Shown: in pieces, positions 8,763-18,184 of the stretch
Position numbering within the stretch: the first letter of the stretch is position 1
Layout: each line of letters starts with the position of its first letter
DNA from: Chromatiaceae bacterium
GTDB lineage: Bacteria > Pseudomonadota > Gammaproteobacteria > Chromatiales > Chromatiaceae
Length of the DNA: 42,375 bases
Assembly: GCA_013426805.1 (NCBI GenBank)
Contig: JACDZG010000060.1
Location: 1 to 42,375, forward strand
Reading direction: 5' to 3'
Program-made: the position numbers and the translations under genes
The notes under the pieces: model-generated
What the model saw: only the letters and a program-made list of their open reading frames with translations
Told to the model about the DNA's origin: nothing
The model's database searches: none

Positions 8763-11700
8763 TCAGAGCAACAAAGACTTGATCTCGACGATCGTCCTGT
8801 ACACCGGGTCGGGCAACCGATCACCGAGGGCAATAAGAAAGTCCAGGAACTCGTGCACTGAGGCGACCGCCCGCGGGCTGGCGCCGCGCCGGAAAACGTC
8901 CTGGTAGAGACCGGCGATGCGCTGTGCCGCGCCGGCGGGCGGGTCCGTTTGAGTGAGCAGCAGGACGGTTTCGGTGTTGGGCACGGCCACCGCGTTCCAG
9001 AAGCTCGGGTCTTGGGCATTGCGCGCGGCGGCCTGCGTCACCATGCTCCTTAAGTCGTCGCTGAGACTGGCCTGCCAGCTCCCGCCCTGGGTCGGGTCCA
9101 GATTCAGGGCCAGAAGCTTGGCTGTAGCCCAGAGCGCGAGATAGCCGTGTGAGCTCGTTGGTCCGGATACCTGCCGGGCGCGTTCGAGATACTGCGCCAT
9201 ATTGACCAAGGCCTCCAAACGGTCGCGTGGCTCGGTCTGGAGGCACGCGAGCTGGCCACAGGCATGACCGATCAGCGCCAGTCGCTCGGCAGTGGGTGTG
9301 CGCTGACTGATCTGAATCAGTTCGGCGATGACGGATTCGAGTTGGTCCACCAGCGCCTGGCGCCGGTCCTCCTTTTCGTAACCCTCGGGGGCATCACGCA
9401 GGGTTCGCCACTCTTCACTGAACAGCCGCAGCCTGAAATCGCTGCATTGCTCCAGCGCTCGCACCGGACAGTCACCGATCTCCGCGGCCAGCGCACGTTC
9501 CAGCCACGTTACCGCCTCTTTGTAGGCGCGCGCCTCGCCCCAGGCGAATCCGAGCGCCGCGGCCAAGTCCGCCCGCGCCAGCCACCCGGGTTGTTCCAGC
9601 TCCGGAATGCCGCCAATGAGATCCTCGATCGCGGCGCGCAGACCGTCCGGGGTCATGAGGTCATCGCCTTGCTCGTGCGTCTGTGTGCGCATTTCCTCCC
9701 GCAAGTTGGCCAGGTCCACGATCAACTCGTGGGGACTGTGATAGCTGCGCTGCGCCGCATCCGACCGCGCCAGGCGCAGGCTGTAGGCCGGGTCCCCGTA
9801 ACACTGGTAGGCGCCCCAGGTGTTCACCTGTCCGAAGCGCTGCCAAACTGCCTCGCGAGCGGCCCGAACGGCCTCACCGAAGGGTTGCCCGGCAAGCAGT
9901 CGGGTGTAGAAGCCCTGGGCAAAGGCCAGTCCGGCAGCATCGTCCACCGCCCAGCCGGCGGCGATCACCGCCTTGGCGCCCATGCGGATAAACTGGAGCG
10001 CCAGATTCGCCGCCAGCCAGTTGTAGCGGGTCGGGGTCGCACGCTCGGTCTTAGCCAAGTGACAGCAGTTGATGAAAACCAGCTCCGGGACCCAGCGCAT
10101 CTGCTCCACGTCTCCCGGGGTGAGGAGGGTTTCCTTGCCGATGACCATTCCGGAGATGCGCTTCTGCGCGGTGGGCGGCACCTGGCCGCAGGCCGCACAA
10201 GCATGGGTCGTCCGTACGGTTAGCGGGTACTCGTGCACTCCGTGACCGGCCAAGTGCAGGATGCGCCAGGCATCCTTGTGCAGGCCGCCGAGGATGGCAT
10301 CCGCCTTTTCATCAATCCGATCGAGCACCTGGAACTCTTGATCGCGCAGCAGCGCGGCGACTTGACTGGCCTCGTCCCGCGCTCCGGGCAGATCCGGAAA
10401 CGCCTCCCAGCCGTCAAGGTCCGGATTGCCTACGACAAAAGCCTTGGCCGCTTGGGCATAGGCGGGATTGGATCGATAGTTCAGGGTCTTGAGCTGCCGC
10501 ACCATGCCGGCGGCGGTCGCCGGCGGGCGGCCGGTGCGGCTCCAGCGATCCTCCAGCAGTTCCCAAGGGAAGCGCGCGGACACTTCGTCCACCAGAAGTA
10601 CCAGGTCCCGCTGGAGGGGAGCCAGTTCGCGCAGCCGATTGGGTAGCAGCATCTCGAACAGGGTCTTGGCCGCCTCGTTGTTGGTCGTGGGCGAGCGGGA
10701 GGCCTGAGCGATGAAATCATCCGCCAGACGCAACTGGCCTGCGGCCAGGGTGACCTCGGCGCGCGCCCGGTCGGTTGATGCGATGAAGCGCAGGGCGTCG
10801 CCCCTGGGCTCCTGGATGATCTCGAGGCGCTGCCACCAGCCTGGGGCCTCGTCGAAGCGAATCCGGCGCTGGCCGCCCTCGCCGTCCTCCAGCACCCGCC
10901 GCGGCCAGTCGATCTGGGCCGCAAGTTGCTCATCGCGCAGTTCGCTCTCCACGGCCTCGACGGCGGCAATCGCCAAGTCCTCATAGAGTTCGATGAATTC
11001 GATCCGGTCGATAGCGACCCGATGTTCGAGTCCGGCCTGCGCCAACCGTTCAGCGCCCGCCAGGGCTCCGCGGAGGATCGACCGCACCGAGTCGGCCACC
11101 CGCATACCCCCGGCACCGGTACCCACCAGCAGGCAGGAGAAGGCGGCGGACCTGACCGCCCCGGGTTCCCCGAACCGGGCGTCCGGCCAGTGAGCGATGC
11201 GCAGCGCACATTCGAGCAGGGCGTCCCGGACTCCGGTCTCCAGCAGCACGGGCGTGAGATCCCCGACCTGCCCGAGTCCCACCACCACGGCACCGGCCGG
11301 CTTCGCCCACGGACGCTCACTAAAGAACAGGGCGTGGGTACCCGGTGGGCCAGGGTAGAGCCCGAGTTGCATGTGCTCGGTCAAGCGCCCCGCGAGGCGC
11401 TGGTCCAAGGCTTGCTCGGCGCTGACGATGGTGTCTCCCTGGTAGTGACCGACCAGCACCGGATACCGAGCATAGCTCAGGTCGCCATGGCGGAGGCTGA
11501 CCCGGATGAGCGGCATCACGTCCGCCGTACCGTCGGTCTCATCCGCCGGCAGACCGGCCCCAAAGGCCAGCGTCTCTACCTGCTCCTGGTTCGGGAGGTC
11601 GTCGGTGGGTGGCCGGTCCGGCAGGGGACGCAGCAGCTCGCGCTCGCTCCCGGTCGCGGCGCGTGCACCACCGGGGGGGACTTGGGAGAGTCGGGCCGTC

Positions 11701-14249
11701 TTGCCTGTCAAGAGCAGGTCCAGATAGCCGGGGAAGGCGGCTTGCCGGCTGCACAGGGCCTCGTGGGCCGTGTCCTCCAGGTACCAGACCGGCACCTGGG
11801 GCAAGACTCCCGAGCGCCAGGTGACGGTTCCGTCACCTTGGCCGGTGGCGAGGAAATCCAGGCGTCTGGTTGCTTTCGGGGCGGACCCGTCGACGCGCTT
11901 GAAGCTCGCGATGGTTGTCTCCTGGTGGCCGGCGACGCAGATCATGCGTAACGGGTCCACCGGGCTGCTCCGGAGCAAGGTCCAGGTCTCGCGTGCCTGA
12001 CGCAGGACGGCGGTGTCGGCGGCATTCCAACGGGCACGCAGGGACTGTTTGAGGTCCTGCCAGAACTCCGGGCGGCTGAAATCCGGGTCCTCCGGCGCGT
12101 TGGGAAGCAATTCAAGCAGTCCCGGATAGGTGCGCACGATGTCGATCAGGTCGTCCGGACCCTGGGTCAGGTCCAGCAGGCTCAACTTCGCCAAGGAGGG
12201 GTTGCGGCCGGTGAGCCAGCGCATCGCCTCGTAGGAACCCTGATGCGGGGTGCCGAGCATCAGTAAACGCGATTCCGGCAGGTCGACGATGCGTCGCCAC
12301 ACCTTCGCGCCGATATCGCCGTCCGCCAGCATGGCCCGGACGACCAAGCCGCCCATGCAGTGCGCCACCAAGCGAACCGGCTGCTTGTTCCGCTCGGCTT
12401 CGGGCAGCCAGCCCTCCAGGCGCTCGGCCAACGCGCGGGCGGCCGCCCGCACCGAGAACCGCCAATCGTAGGCGAAGACCTCGACCCGATGGCTGCGCGC
12501 CAGGAACTCGATCAGCGGCCCGTAGAACGCGTCCAGCGGCCCGGTTGGCTCCACCATCGCCGCCCGGTCAAGGCGCAGCCGGGCGATCCCGCCGCGCAGC
12601 AGGGCCCAATAGTTCAGCCAAATCTCACGGCCATCGATCTGGAGCGCACTGCCCATGACACCCGGCAGGATCACCACCAACGGCTTGGGCGTGCCGGCGG
12701 AGCGACTGCGGCGCACCGACTCGCGCCAGCGGGGGAGGGCCTGGGGCGCTTGCTCGATCGCTTGGAAACCGCCGTCGGCGCCGTCCGTGCGGGCGAGTCC
12801 GGCGGTCAACCAGCGCAACGTGCGCTCATTCTTGAAATAGCTGAAATGGTTGACCTCCGTACCCCGATCGCGAAGAAATCGTGCGCCTTTCGCGGGTCGG
12901 CGGATGCCGCCGAACATGGAGCCGGTATTGACCACGAGGTCATGGTCGGCGCCATAGAACCAGTCGGCAATGAAGCACTTGAGCTGGCCCAAGAGCGCGT
13001 CGCCTTCGACGTCGCCGGCGATCACCGTCAGGTCGGCGCGCGTGCTCAGGTCCGGGTGGTGAAGGAGCCGGGTCAGGGCGGAGCCGGGCATCATGGCCTC
13101 CAACCCCGGCAGGGTGCGTGGATCGGTGCGCTCCTTGACCACCGCCAACACGAAGTCCACGGCGTCCCCGCCGGTCCCCCATCCGCCCAGATGGCCGAAC
13201 ATCGACAGCCAGCGGTCCAGGCGGCCGGAGGCCAGGGTGGTTCCCCGCGCCGGGCAGGCGACACGCAGGAAACGGCTGATCCGCAACTTCTTTTCGTCGA
13301 GTAAGGTCAGTAGTTCGGCCAGTGCTTGACGGTCTGCCTGATAGGCGCTGTCGCGCGCCGCGAGGGCCGGGGTGTCGAGCAGTCCCAGACCCAACTGCGG
13401 GGCCAGGGTGCGATCCGCGGCGAACAGGGTGTCGAGCAGGTCGGCGCGTAGCGGATCGGTCGCGCGGTCACGCTCGGCCAGACACAACAGTTCGCCGACC
13501 AGACCGCCGCGGGAATGGGTGAGTAGGTGCAGGTCTGCCCCCGGAGGCAGTGTCCGCACTAATTCCAACGCGTTGACGACGGGACTCTGGGTCAGTGAGC
13601 GGTGTTCCCAGGCGAGGGCACGCCCGCCGTAGCGGCGGGCCAGTTCCTCCCGCGCGGTCTTGGCGGCGGGAGAGCCGGACGCCCAGAGTGCGCCGAAGGA
13701 TCCCTGACAACTGGAGCCGGTACCGTGGATGAAGAGCAGGACCGGACCCGGATCGGCAGTTCCTGTTGCTGGTTCAGATACGGCGGTCAATTCGAACGTC
13801 TCGCCCAGCGCGCAGCGATACAGCCCTGGGGCCAGACCCTGGAACTGGCGTTCCTCGAGTTGTTTGGCTAATTGGGCGGTGGCCAGACCTTTCAGATCGA
13901 TTCCGAAGAATTCAAGGACCGCCACTCCCAGACCCAGCCCGCCGCGATGGGCATGGCGGCCGAGCTCGGGCGCTCTGGTGTCGATCTCCCAGGCATCGCC
14001 GCCGCCGCGGGTTGTCCCCTGGTGACCGCGTTCCCGCACCAGGTCATCGGCGCGCGCCCACAGGGCGAACCCGTTCGCGAGGGTGAGTCGGACCACTTCG
14101 TCCGCCGCGACCGTGACCTCGGTCCCGCCAGCGTCGCGGGCGCCGTCGGGCAGCAGCCGTCGCGCCTTCACCACGGCGACCTGATGGGTCGCGGGTGAAA
14201 TGGCCGCCTGTGACACGCCGCGGATTCGGAAGGTCTGGTCTTGTGTCAT
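8763..14249 (-). CDS. giant hydrolase-CHAT fusion (two alpha/beta-hydrolases, macro-like region, CHAT protease, helical tail)
   Basis: The start is the ATG at 14249 (MTQDQTFRIRG), which has GAGAGGAG 8 nt upstream; this gives 1828 residues. Order, numbered from this Met: beta-rich N-terminus (about 5-80). First alpha/beta-hydrolase (about 165-490): oxyanion motif HGTG (175-178), nucleophile elbow THSRGG (Ser246), likely His468 in NHFSYF. Second alpha/beta-hydrolase, LCAT/lipase-like (about 520-850): LPGVMGS (528-534), elbow AHCMGG with Cys631 where Ser is usual, Asp806 (GDGTV), His829 (HEAL). Macro/M17_N-like region (about 915-1080). CHAT caspase-fold domain (about 1210-1495): HLAGHG with His1336 and FINCCHLA with Cys1396, plus a CxxC insert (Cys1351, Cys1354). 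Helical, TPR-like tail (about 1540-1828). CHAT domains are usually proteases. The domain calls rest on motifs; the function is unknown, probably a defence or regulated-death effector. Confidence 0.85.
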   Translation of the reverse strand: MTQDQTFRIRGVSQAAISPATHQVAVVKARRLLPDGARDAGGTEVTVAADEVVRLTLANGFALWARADDLVRERGHQGTTRGGGDAWEIDTRAPELGRHAHRGGLGLGVAVLEFFGIDLKGLATAQLAKQLEERQFQGLAPGLYRCALGETFELTAVSEPATGTADPGPVLLFIHGTGSSCQGSFGALWASGSPAAKTAREELARRYGGRALAWEHRSLTQSPVVNALELVRTLPPGADLHLLTHSRGGLVGELLCLAERDRATDPLRADLLDTLFAADRTLAPQLGLGLLDTPALAARDSAYQADRQALAELLTLLDEKKLRISRFLRVACPARGTTLASGRLDRWLSMFGHLGGWGTGGDAVDFVLAVVKERTDPRTLPGLEAMMPGSALTRLLHHPDLSTRADLTVIAGDVEGDALLGQLKCFIADWFYGADHDLVVNTGSMFGGIRRPAKGARFLRDRGTEVNHFSYFKNERTLRWLTAGLARTDGADGGFQAIEQAPQALPRWRESVRRSRSAGTPKPLVVILPGVMGSALQIDGREIWLNYWALLRGGIARLRLDRAAMVEPTGPLDAFYGPLIEFLARSHRVEVFAYDWRFSVRAAARALAERLEGWLPEAERNKQPVRLVAHCMGGLVVRAMLADGDIGAKVWRRIVDLPESRLLMLGTPHQGSYEAMRWLTGRNPSLAKLSLLDLTQGPDDLIDIVRTYPGLLELLPNAPEDPDFSRPEFWQDLKQSLRARWNAADTAVLRQARETWTLLRSSPVDPLRMICVAGHQETTIASFKRVDGSAPKATRRLDFLATGQGDGTVTWRSGVLPQVPVWYLEDTAHEALCSRQAAFPGYLDLLLTGKTARLSQVPPGGARAATGSERELLRPLPDRPPTDDLPNQEQVETLAFGAGLPADETDGTADVMPLIRVSLRHGDLSYARYPVLVGHYQGDTIVSAEQALDQRLAGRLTEHMQLGLYPGPPGTHALFFSERPWAKPAGAVVVGLGQVGDLTPVLLETGVRDALLECALRIAHWPDARFGEPGAVRSAAFSCLLVGTGAGGMRVADSVRSILRGALAGAERLAQAGLEHRVAIDRIEFIELYEDLAIAAVEAVESELRDEQLAAQIDWPRRVLEDGEGGQRRIRFDEAPGWWQRLEIIQEPRGDALRFIASTDRARAEVTLAAGQLRLADDFIAQASRSPTTNNEAAKTLFEMLLPNRLRELAPLQRDLVLLVDEVSARFPWELLEDRWSRTGRPPATAAGMVRQLKTLNYRSNPAYAQAAKAFVVGNPDLDGWEAFPDLPGARDEASQVAALLRDQEFQVLDRIDEKADAILGGLHKDAWRILHLAGHGVHEYPLTVRTTHACAACGQVPPTAQKRISGMVIGKETLLTPGDVEQMRWVPELVFINCCHLAKTERATPTRYNWLAANLALQFIRMGAKAVIAAGWAVDDAAGLAFAQGFYTRLLAGQPFGEAVRAAREAVWQRFGQVNTWGAYQCYGDPAYSLRLARSDAAQRSYHSPHELIVDLANLREEMRTQTHEQGDDLMTPDGLRAAIEDLIGGIPELEQPGWLARADLAAALGFAWGEARAYKEAVTWLERALAAEIGDCPVRALEQCSDFRLRLFSEEWRTLRDAPEGYEKEDRRQALVDQLESVIAELIQISQRTPTAERLALIGHACGQLACLQTEPRDRLEALVNMAQYLERARQVSGPTSSHGYLALWATAKLLALNLDPTQGGSWQASLSDDLRSMVTQAAARNAQDPSFWNAVAVPNTETVLLLTQTDPPAGAAQRIAGLYQDVFRRGASPRAVASVHEFLDFLIALGDRLPDPVYRTIVEIKSLLL

Positions 14250-14257
14250 CGCAGAAA

Positions 14258-14265
14258 CTCCTCTC
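14258..14265 (-). promoter_or_regulatory. Shine-Dalgarno deciding the start of the CHAT fusion protein
   Basis: GAGAGGAG on the minus strand lies 8 nt before the ATG at 14249. This supports that start over the in-frame ATG at 14291, which would add 14 atypical residues. Confidence 0.7.
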
Positions 14266-14464
14266 GCCCGACTGTCCAAGAACAATCCCAAGAAACCGGT
14301 CGGACTTCAGACCAACCGCGGCAGCTGAAACCTGTCCGACCCTGACGGTGCACGCTGGCCGAACACCCGCGTGGCGGCCTCTCTTGCGCTCGGCTTTCCC
14401 GCGTCTGCGCGTGCCATCATTGCCGGATTTTGTCGGTCACGCCCGGCGGCGGCCACGGCGTGGC

Positions 14465-15256
14465 TCACTCGAACACATTGAATCGACGCGCCGTCGCACT
14501 CCCCATGATTTGCGGCGTCTGAGCCAGGCGGGAACTGGGCAGATACTCGCGGATGGCGTTGAACCAGACATCGTAATTGGCCGGTTTGCGTTCGCGCAGG
14601 GTCTTGAGCGCGTAATAGCTGAAGGCGCCGTTGGCTCGCCCCTGGAAGCTGGTGTCGTAGGAGTATTCGCTATCTTTGCAGCCGGCGAGCAGCAGGTCGC
14701 CGCCGGTGCGCCGCAGGCCGCTGACGACACGTGGGGCTTGGGCAACGCCCCGCGGCAATTCATCCTCGGCCATCCAGTCTTCCAGCGGCATGAAACGGGC
14801 GCGCGGCCCGCCGGCATCCAGATCGTCCTCGCGCCCGCGGATCACCGAGCCCGAGTGGCAACTGTCGGAGAGGAACAAGAGCCGTACCCCCTTGCCAAGG
14901 GCGGCGAACAGGGTGCGGATCTCGTCGTCCAGAAGCGGGCCGCGGGTGCCGATATCATGGGGGCAGAGGGCCTCGTCGCGGCCGTCCGGCTCATCGCCGG
15001 AGCTGTCCGGGACCCAGGTGCCATGACCGGAATAGGTCAACACCAGGGTGTCACCCTCGCGCGCGGCACCGATCAGGCCGCGAATGGCCGTGACCATGGC
15101 CGACTTGGCAGCCTGACCATTGAGCAGCTTGGTGACCGAAAAGCCGCGTTTGCCCAGTTCTACCGCCCAGTCATTGGCATCATTCACGCACCCGGAGAGG
15201 TCGTTGTTGGTGCCCGGATAGTCGTTGATACCGATGCAGAGTGCCTTCTTATTCAT
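14465..15256 (-). CDS. metacaspase-like peptidase C14
   Basis: The 263-residue protein is a single caspase-fold p20-like domain. It begins KKALCIGINDYPG (residues 3-15), carries YSGHG with catalytic His78 and DSCHSG with catalytic Cys133, and has the acidic residues (SGDEPDG, 86-92) typical of bacterial type I metacaspases. Such enzymes usually cleave after Arg or Lys. There is no signal peptide or membrane segment, and no adaptor domain is fused. It lies 215 bp upstream of the CHAT fusion gene on the same strand, so it could be the first gene of the module, or have its own promoter. The shared protease fold suggests a cascade in which one protease activates the other or a hydrolase; this is inference. 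The peptidase call itself is firm. Confidence 0.92.
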   Translation of the reverse strand: MNKKALCIGINDYPGTNNDLSGCVNDANDWAVELGKRGFSVTKLLNGQAAKSAMVTAIRGLIGAAREGDTLVLTYSGHGTWVPDSSGDEPDGRDEALCPHDIGTRGPLLDDEIRTLFAALGKGVRLLFLSDSCHSGSVIRGREDDLDAGGPRARFMPLEDWMAEDELPRGVAQAPRVVSGLRRTGGDLLLAGCKDSEYSYDTSFQGRANGAFSYYALKTLRERKPANYDVWFNAIREYLPSSRLAQTPQIMGSATARRFNVFE

Positions 15257-15722
15257 GGTGAGGATCTCAGTGCGTGGGTGAAAGCGGTGCTCGAACGCGC
15301 AGCATGGCCTTAGTCGATTTCCGGCAATCGCCTAACACCTGGCTCGCTCGGGACTTAAGTTTGGTCGGTGCCGATCGGTTGTGCAATATCAAGATACGCG
15401 TGTTCGCGCCGGTTCAGAACGACTGGTGGTGTCGGAAACGGCTGACGATCGAGCGGCCGAGTGACTGCGACCAGGGTCGCCTCGCCTGGAAAATCCTACC
15501 CGGCATGCGGATGGGTCGCCGGGAGGCGACCCGCCGGGGTGTGATCAGAAGTGATGTGGTTTGTTGCAGCCAGACTGATGGGTCGGATGGGCAGAGCACC
15601 GCGCTGCCCAGCTTGTTGCGTCGCGGGGTCGGATGGGCATCGCTCGCGCTCTGCCCATCCTACGCATGTCTGCGACCCCATCATGTTGGACCGTACCCGC
15701 CCGCGCGGGTCGCCGCTCCGTG
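15257..15722. other. 466-bp gap upstream of the metacaspase with hairpin repeats
   Basis: No supported coding sequence lies between glgB and the metacaspase gene. The gap holds the metacaspase leader (no clear -35/-10 pair and no strong Shine-Dalgarno was seen) and, nearer glgB, a repeat cluster at 15583-15665. No T-tract terminator for glgB was found. Confidence 0.5.
15583..15665. repeat. tandem REP/MITE-like hairpins (GGATGGGCA type)
   Basis: TCGGATGGGCA occurs twice in direct orientation (15583-15593 and 15629-15639). GGATGGGCAGAGC (15585-15597) has an exact inverted copy GCTCTGCCCATCC (15648-15660), and the second unit alone (15631-15660) is an imperfect palindrome. GGATGGGCA/TGCCCATCC hairpins followed by TACG are known dispersed repeats in several GC-rich gammaproteobacteria; the family link is from recall. 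The cluster lies between glgB and the metacaspase gene. Confidence 0.65.
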
Positions 15723-18053
15723 TTAGGCCGGGGTTTCCGCGGTTTGACCCGCGGACGCTGACGGGGTCACATCGGCAGCGGGCTCCGCTACGGCCGGTGC
15801 AGCCGGTTCGGCCGCGCCTTTCACCGAGGACTGAACAGGGGCCGCGCTCTTGGGTTCCGGCAGCGGTTCATGGACCAGGATCAGACCACCCAAGGGCGGT
15901 AAGGCGATGGGGATGGAGTGTGGTCGGCCCATCCAGCTGACTTCCTCTGACCGGACACCGCCCTGGTTGCCGACGTTACTGCCCCCGTAAACCTCGGCGT
16001 CCGAGTTCACCGCCTCGCGCCAGAATCCGGCCTGTGGGACACCGATGCGGTAATTGGTGCGCGGCACCGGGGTGAAGTTGAACACGGCGACGACCAGGGC
16101 CCCGCCGGCGCGGTCCTTGCGGACATAGCTCAGCACGGATTGAGAGCTGTCGTGACAGTCGATCCATTCAAAGCCCGCGCCATCGAAGTCCACTTCGTGC
16201 AGTGCCGGCTGTTCGCGGTAGAGTCGGTTGAGGTCGGAGACGATGGCGCTGAGGCCCTTGTGCTGGGGGCGCTCCAGAAGCTTCCAGTCCAGGGCCTCGC
16301 CGAAGTTCCACTCTTTGCCTTGGCCGAACTCACATCCCTGGAACAGCAATTTCTTGCCGGGATACGAAAACATGAAGGTGTAGAGCAGACGCAGTGAGGC
16401 GAAGCGCTGCCAGGCATCACCCGGCATCTTGTCCAGCATGGACTTCTTTCCGTGTACCACCTCGTCATGCGAGAAGGGCAGGACGAAGTTCTCGGTGAAG
16501 GCGTAGAGCAGGCCAAAAGTCAGCAAGTCATGGTGATAATGGCGGTAAATGGGGTCTTTTTCCATGTAGGAGAGGGTGTCGTGCATCCAACCCATGTTCC
16601 ACTTCATGCTGAAGCCCAGGCCGCCGAGATAGGTCGGGCGCGAGACGGCCGGCCAGGCGGTCGATTCCTCGGCGATCATCAGACTGCCGGGATGCTGTTC
16701 GTGCGTGACCGCGTTGAGCTGACGAATGAAATCGACTGCTTCCAGGTTCTCGTTGCCGCCGTATTTGTTTGGGACCCACTCACCGGCCTTACGCGAGTAG
16801 TCGAGGTACAGCATGGAGGCGACCGCGTCGACACGCAGCCCGTCGATGTGAAATTCGGCCAGCCAGTACAGGGCACTGGAGAGCAGGAAGTTCTTCACTT
16901 CGTTACGGCCGAAGTTGAAGATCAAGGTGCCCCAGTCGCGATGCTCGCCCAACCGCGGGTCGGCGTGCTCATAGAGTGCCGTACCGTCGAAACGGGCCAG
17001 GGCATAGGCGTCCTTGGGGAAGTGGGCGGGCACCCAGTCGAGCAGCACGCCGATGCCGTGACTGTGCAGGTGATCGACAAAGAAGCGGAAGTCATCCGGG
17101 GTGCCGTGGCGGCTGGTCGGCGCGAAGTAGCCGGTGCACTGGTAGCCCCAGGAGGCATCCAGGGGGTGCTCAGTGATTGGCAGCAGTTCGATATGGGTAA
17201 AGCCCAGTTCAAGTGCGTATTCGGCGAGCTGCACTGCCAGCTCCCGGTAATTCATAAAGTTGCCGTCTTCATCCCGCTGCCAGGAGCCGAGATGGATCTC
17301 GTAGATGGAGAAGGGTCGCCGTTGCCAGTCCATCGCCGCCCGCTCTTTCAGCCAGGCGGCGTCCCGCCATTGGTAGTCGCTTGGAGCCATGATGAGCCCG
17401 GCGGTCTCCGGGCGTGCCTGGAAGGCATTGGCGTAGGGATCGATCTTGACGTGGGCGTTGCCGGCATGATCGCGGATTTCGTACTTGTAGTATCCGCCCG
17501 CCCCGATGCCGGGGATGAACAGCTCCCAGACTCCGGAACCGCCGCGCACCCGCATGGTGTGGGCGCGTCCGTCCCAATGGTTGAAGTCGCCCACCACGCC
17601 GACGCGCTCGGCATTGGGTGCCCAGACGGCGAACTGGACGCCGCTGATGCCGTCCACCTCGCCCACGTGCGCGCCGAGAAAACGAAAGGCGTCCCAATGC
17701 TTGCCCTCACCAAAGAGATGCAGATCGAGGTCGCCGAGTTGGGGCGGGAAGCAGTAGGGGTCATAGGCCACACCCTGGATGCCGGCCTTGTCCTCCCAGC
17801 TCAGGCGATAGCGCTCGGGAACCTGCGACGCCGCGCCCTCCCAGGTGAACAGGTCGGTACCTTCGATCCGGGTCATTTCCGCGTCCGCTTCGAGAATGCG
17901 GACTCGTTGAACGCGCGGCAGGAAGGCGCATACCGTGACACGATCACCGGCCGCATGCCGCCCCAGTACCTCAAAGGGGTCGTGGTGACGGGCCTCGACG
18001 ATTCGCGCGAGCGGCTCGGGAAGCTTGGGGGCGGCGGGCTTGGGGGTGGTCAT
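15723..18053 (-). CDS. glgB: 1,4-alpha-glucan branching enzyme
   Basis: GlgB makes the alpha-1,6 branches of glycogen. The start is the ATG at 18053 ([10 protein letters not shown]), giving 776 residues; the frame stays open 29 codons further up, into the glgC leader. An N-terminal CBM48/early-set region (about 15-240) precedes a GH13 (beta/alpha)8 barrel. The catalytic nucleophile is Asp409 (GLRVDAV), the acid/base Glu462 (MIAEEST) and the third acid Asp530 (FSHDEVVHG), each four residues beyond the E. coli positions. The protein is about 48 residues longer than E. coli GlgB (728), owing mainly to an Ala/Pro/Glu-rich C-terminal tail of about 45 residues of unknown role. It is divergent from glgC with 131 bp between the starts, so shared control is likely. 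Confidence 0.96.
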   Translation of the reverse strand: MTTPKPAAPKLPEPLARIVEARHHDPFEVLGRHAAGDRVTVCAFLPRVQRVRILEADAEMTRIEGTDLFTWEGAASQVPERYRLSWEDKAGIQGVAYDPYCFPPQLGDLDLHLFGEGKHWDAFRFLGAHVGEVDGISGVQFAVWAPNAERVGVVGDFNHWDGRAHTMRVRGGSGVWELFIPGIGAGGYYKYEIRDHAGNAHVKIDPYANAFQARPETAGLIMAPSDYQWRDAAWLKERAAMDWQRRPFSIYEIHLGSWQRDEDGNFMNYRELAVQLAEYALELGFTHIELLPITEHPLDASWGYQCTGYFAPTSRHGTPDDFRFFVDHLHSHGIGVLLDWVPAHFPKDAYALARFDGTALYEHADPRLGEHRDWGTLIFNFGRNEVKNFLLSSALYWLAEFHIDGLRVDAVASMLYLDYSRKAGEWVPNKYGGNENLEAVDFIRQLNAVTHEQHPGSLMIAEESTAWPAVSRPTYLGGLGFSMKWNMGWMHDTLSYMEKDPIYRHYHHDLLTFGLLYAFTENFVLPFSHDEVVHGKKSMLDKMPGDAWQRFASLRLLYTFMFSYPGKKLLFQGCEFGQGKEWNFGEALDWKLLERPQHKGLSAIVSDLNRLYREQPALHEVDFDGAGFEWIDCHDSSQSVLSYVRKDRAGGALVVAVFNFTPVPRTNYRIGVPQAGFWREAVNSDAEVYGGSNVGNQGGVRSEEVSWMGRPHSIPIALPPLGGLILVHEPLPEPKSAAPVQSSVKGAAEPAAPAVAEPAADVTPSASAGQTAETPA

Positions 18054-18174
18054 TGTGATTTTATCCTCCGCGAGTGGATGCCTCGACGACTTCGGATGGT
18101 ACCATAAGGCTGTCGGCGGGGACGCCCCAGTGCCGACCAATGATCAAAACGACGATCACTACGACGGTTCCACC

Positions 18175-18180
18175 AGGAGG
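18175..18180 (+). promoter_or_regulatory. Shine-Dalgarno deciding the glgC start
   Basis: A perfect AGGAGG lies 4 nt before the ATG at 18185. This fixes the glgC start there rather than at the in-frame ATG at 18074, which would add 37 residues absent from the family. Confidence 0.85.
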
Positions 18181-18184
18181 ACCT

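Noticed and set aside
12360-13304. Plus-strand frames of up to 341 codons opposite the CHAT fusion gene
   Set aside because: They have no start signals or domains and mirror a gene with clear hydrolase and CHAT motifs.
8763-14249. Craspase-type (TPR-CHAT with gRAMP, type III-E CRISPR) system
   Set aside because: No CRISPR array or gRAMP-like gene is visible, and the CHAT domain is fused to hydrolases rather than to a simple TPR domain.
16452-18107. 551-codon open frame antisense to glgB
   Set aside because: Long antisense frames are expected in GC-rich coding DNA. It mirrors glgB, has no ribosome-binding site and no recognisable domain, and glgB is certain.
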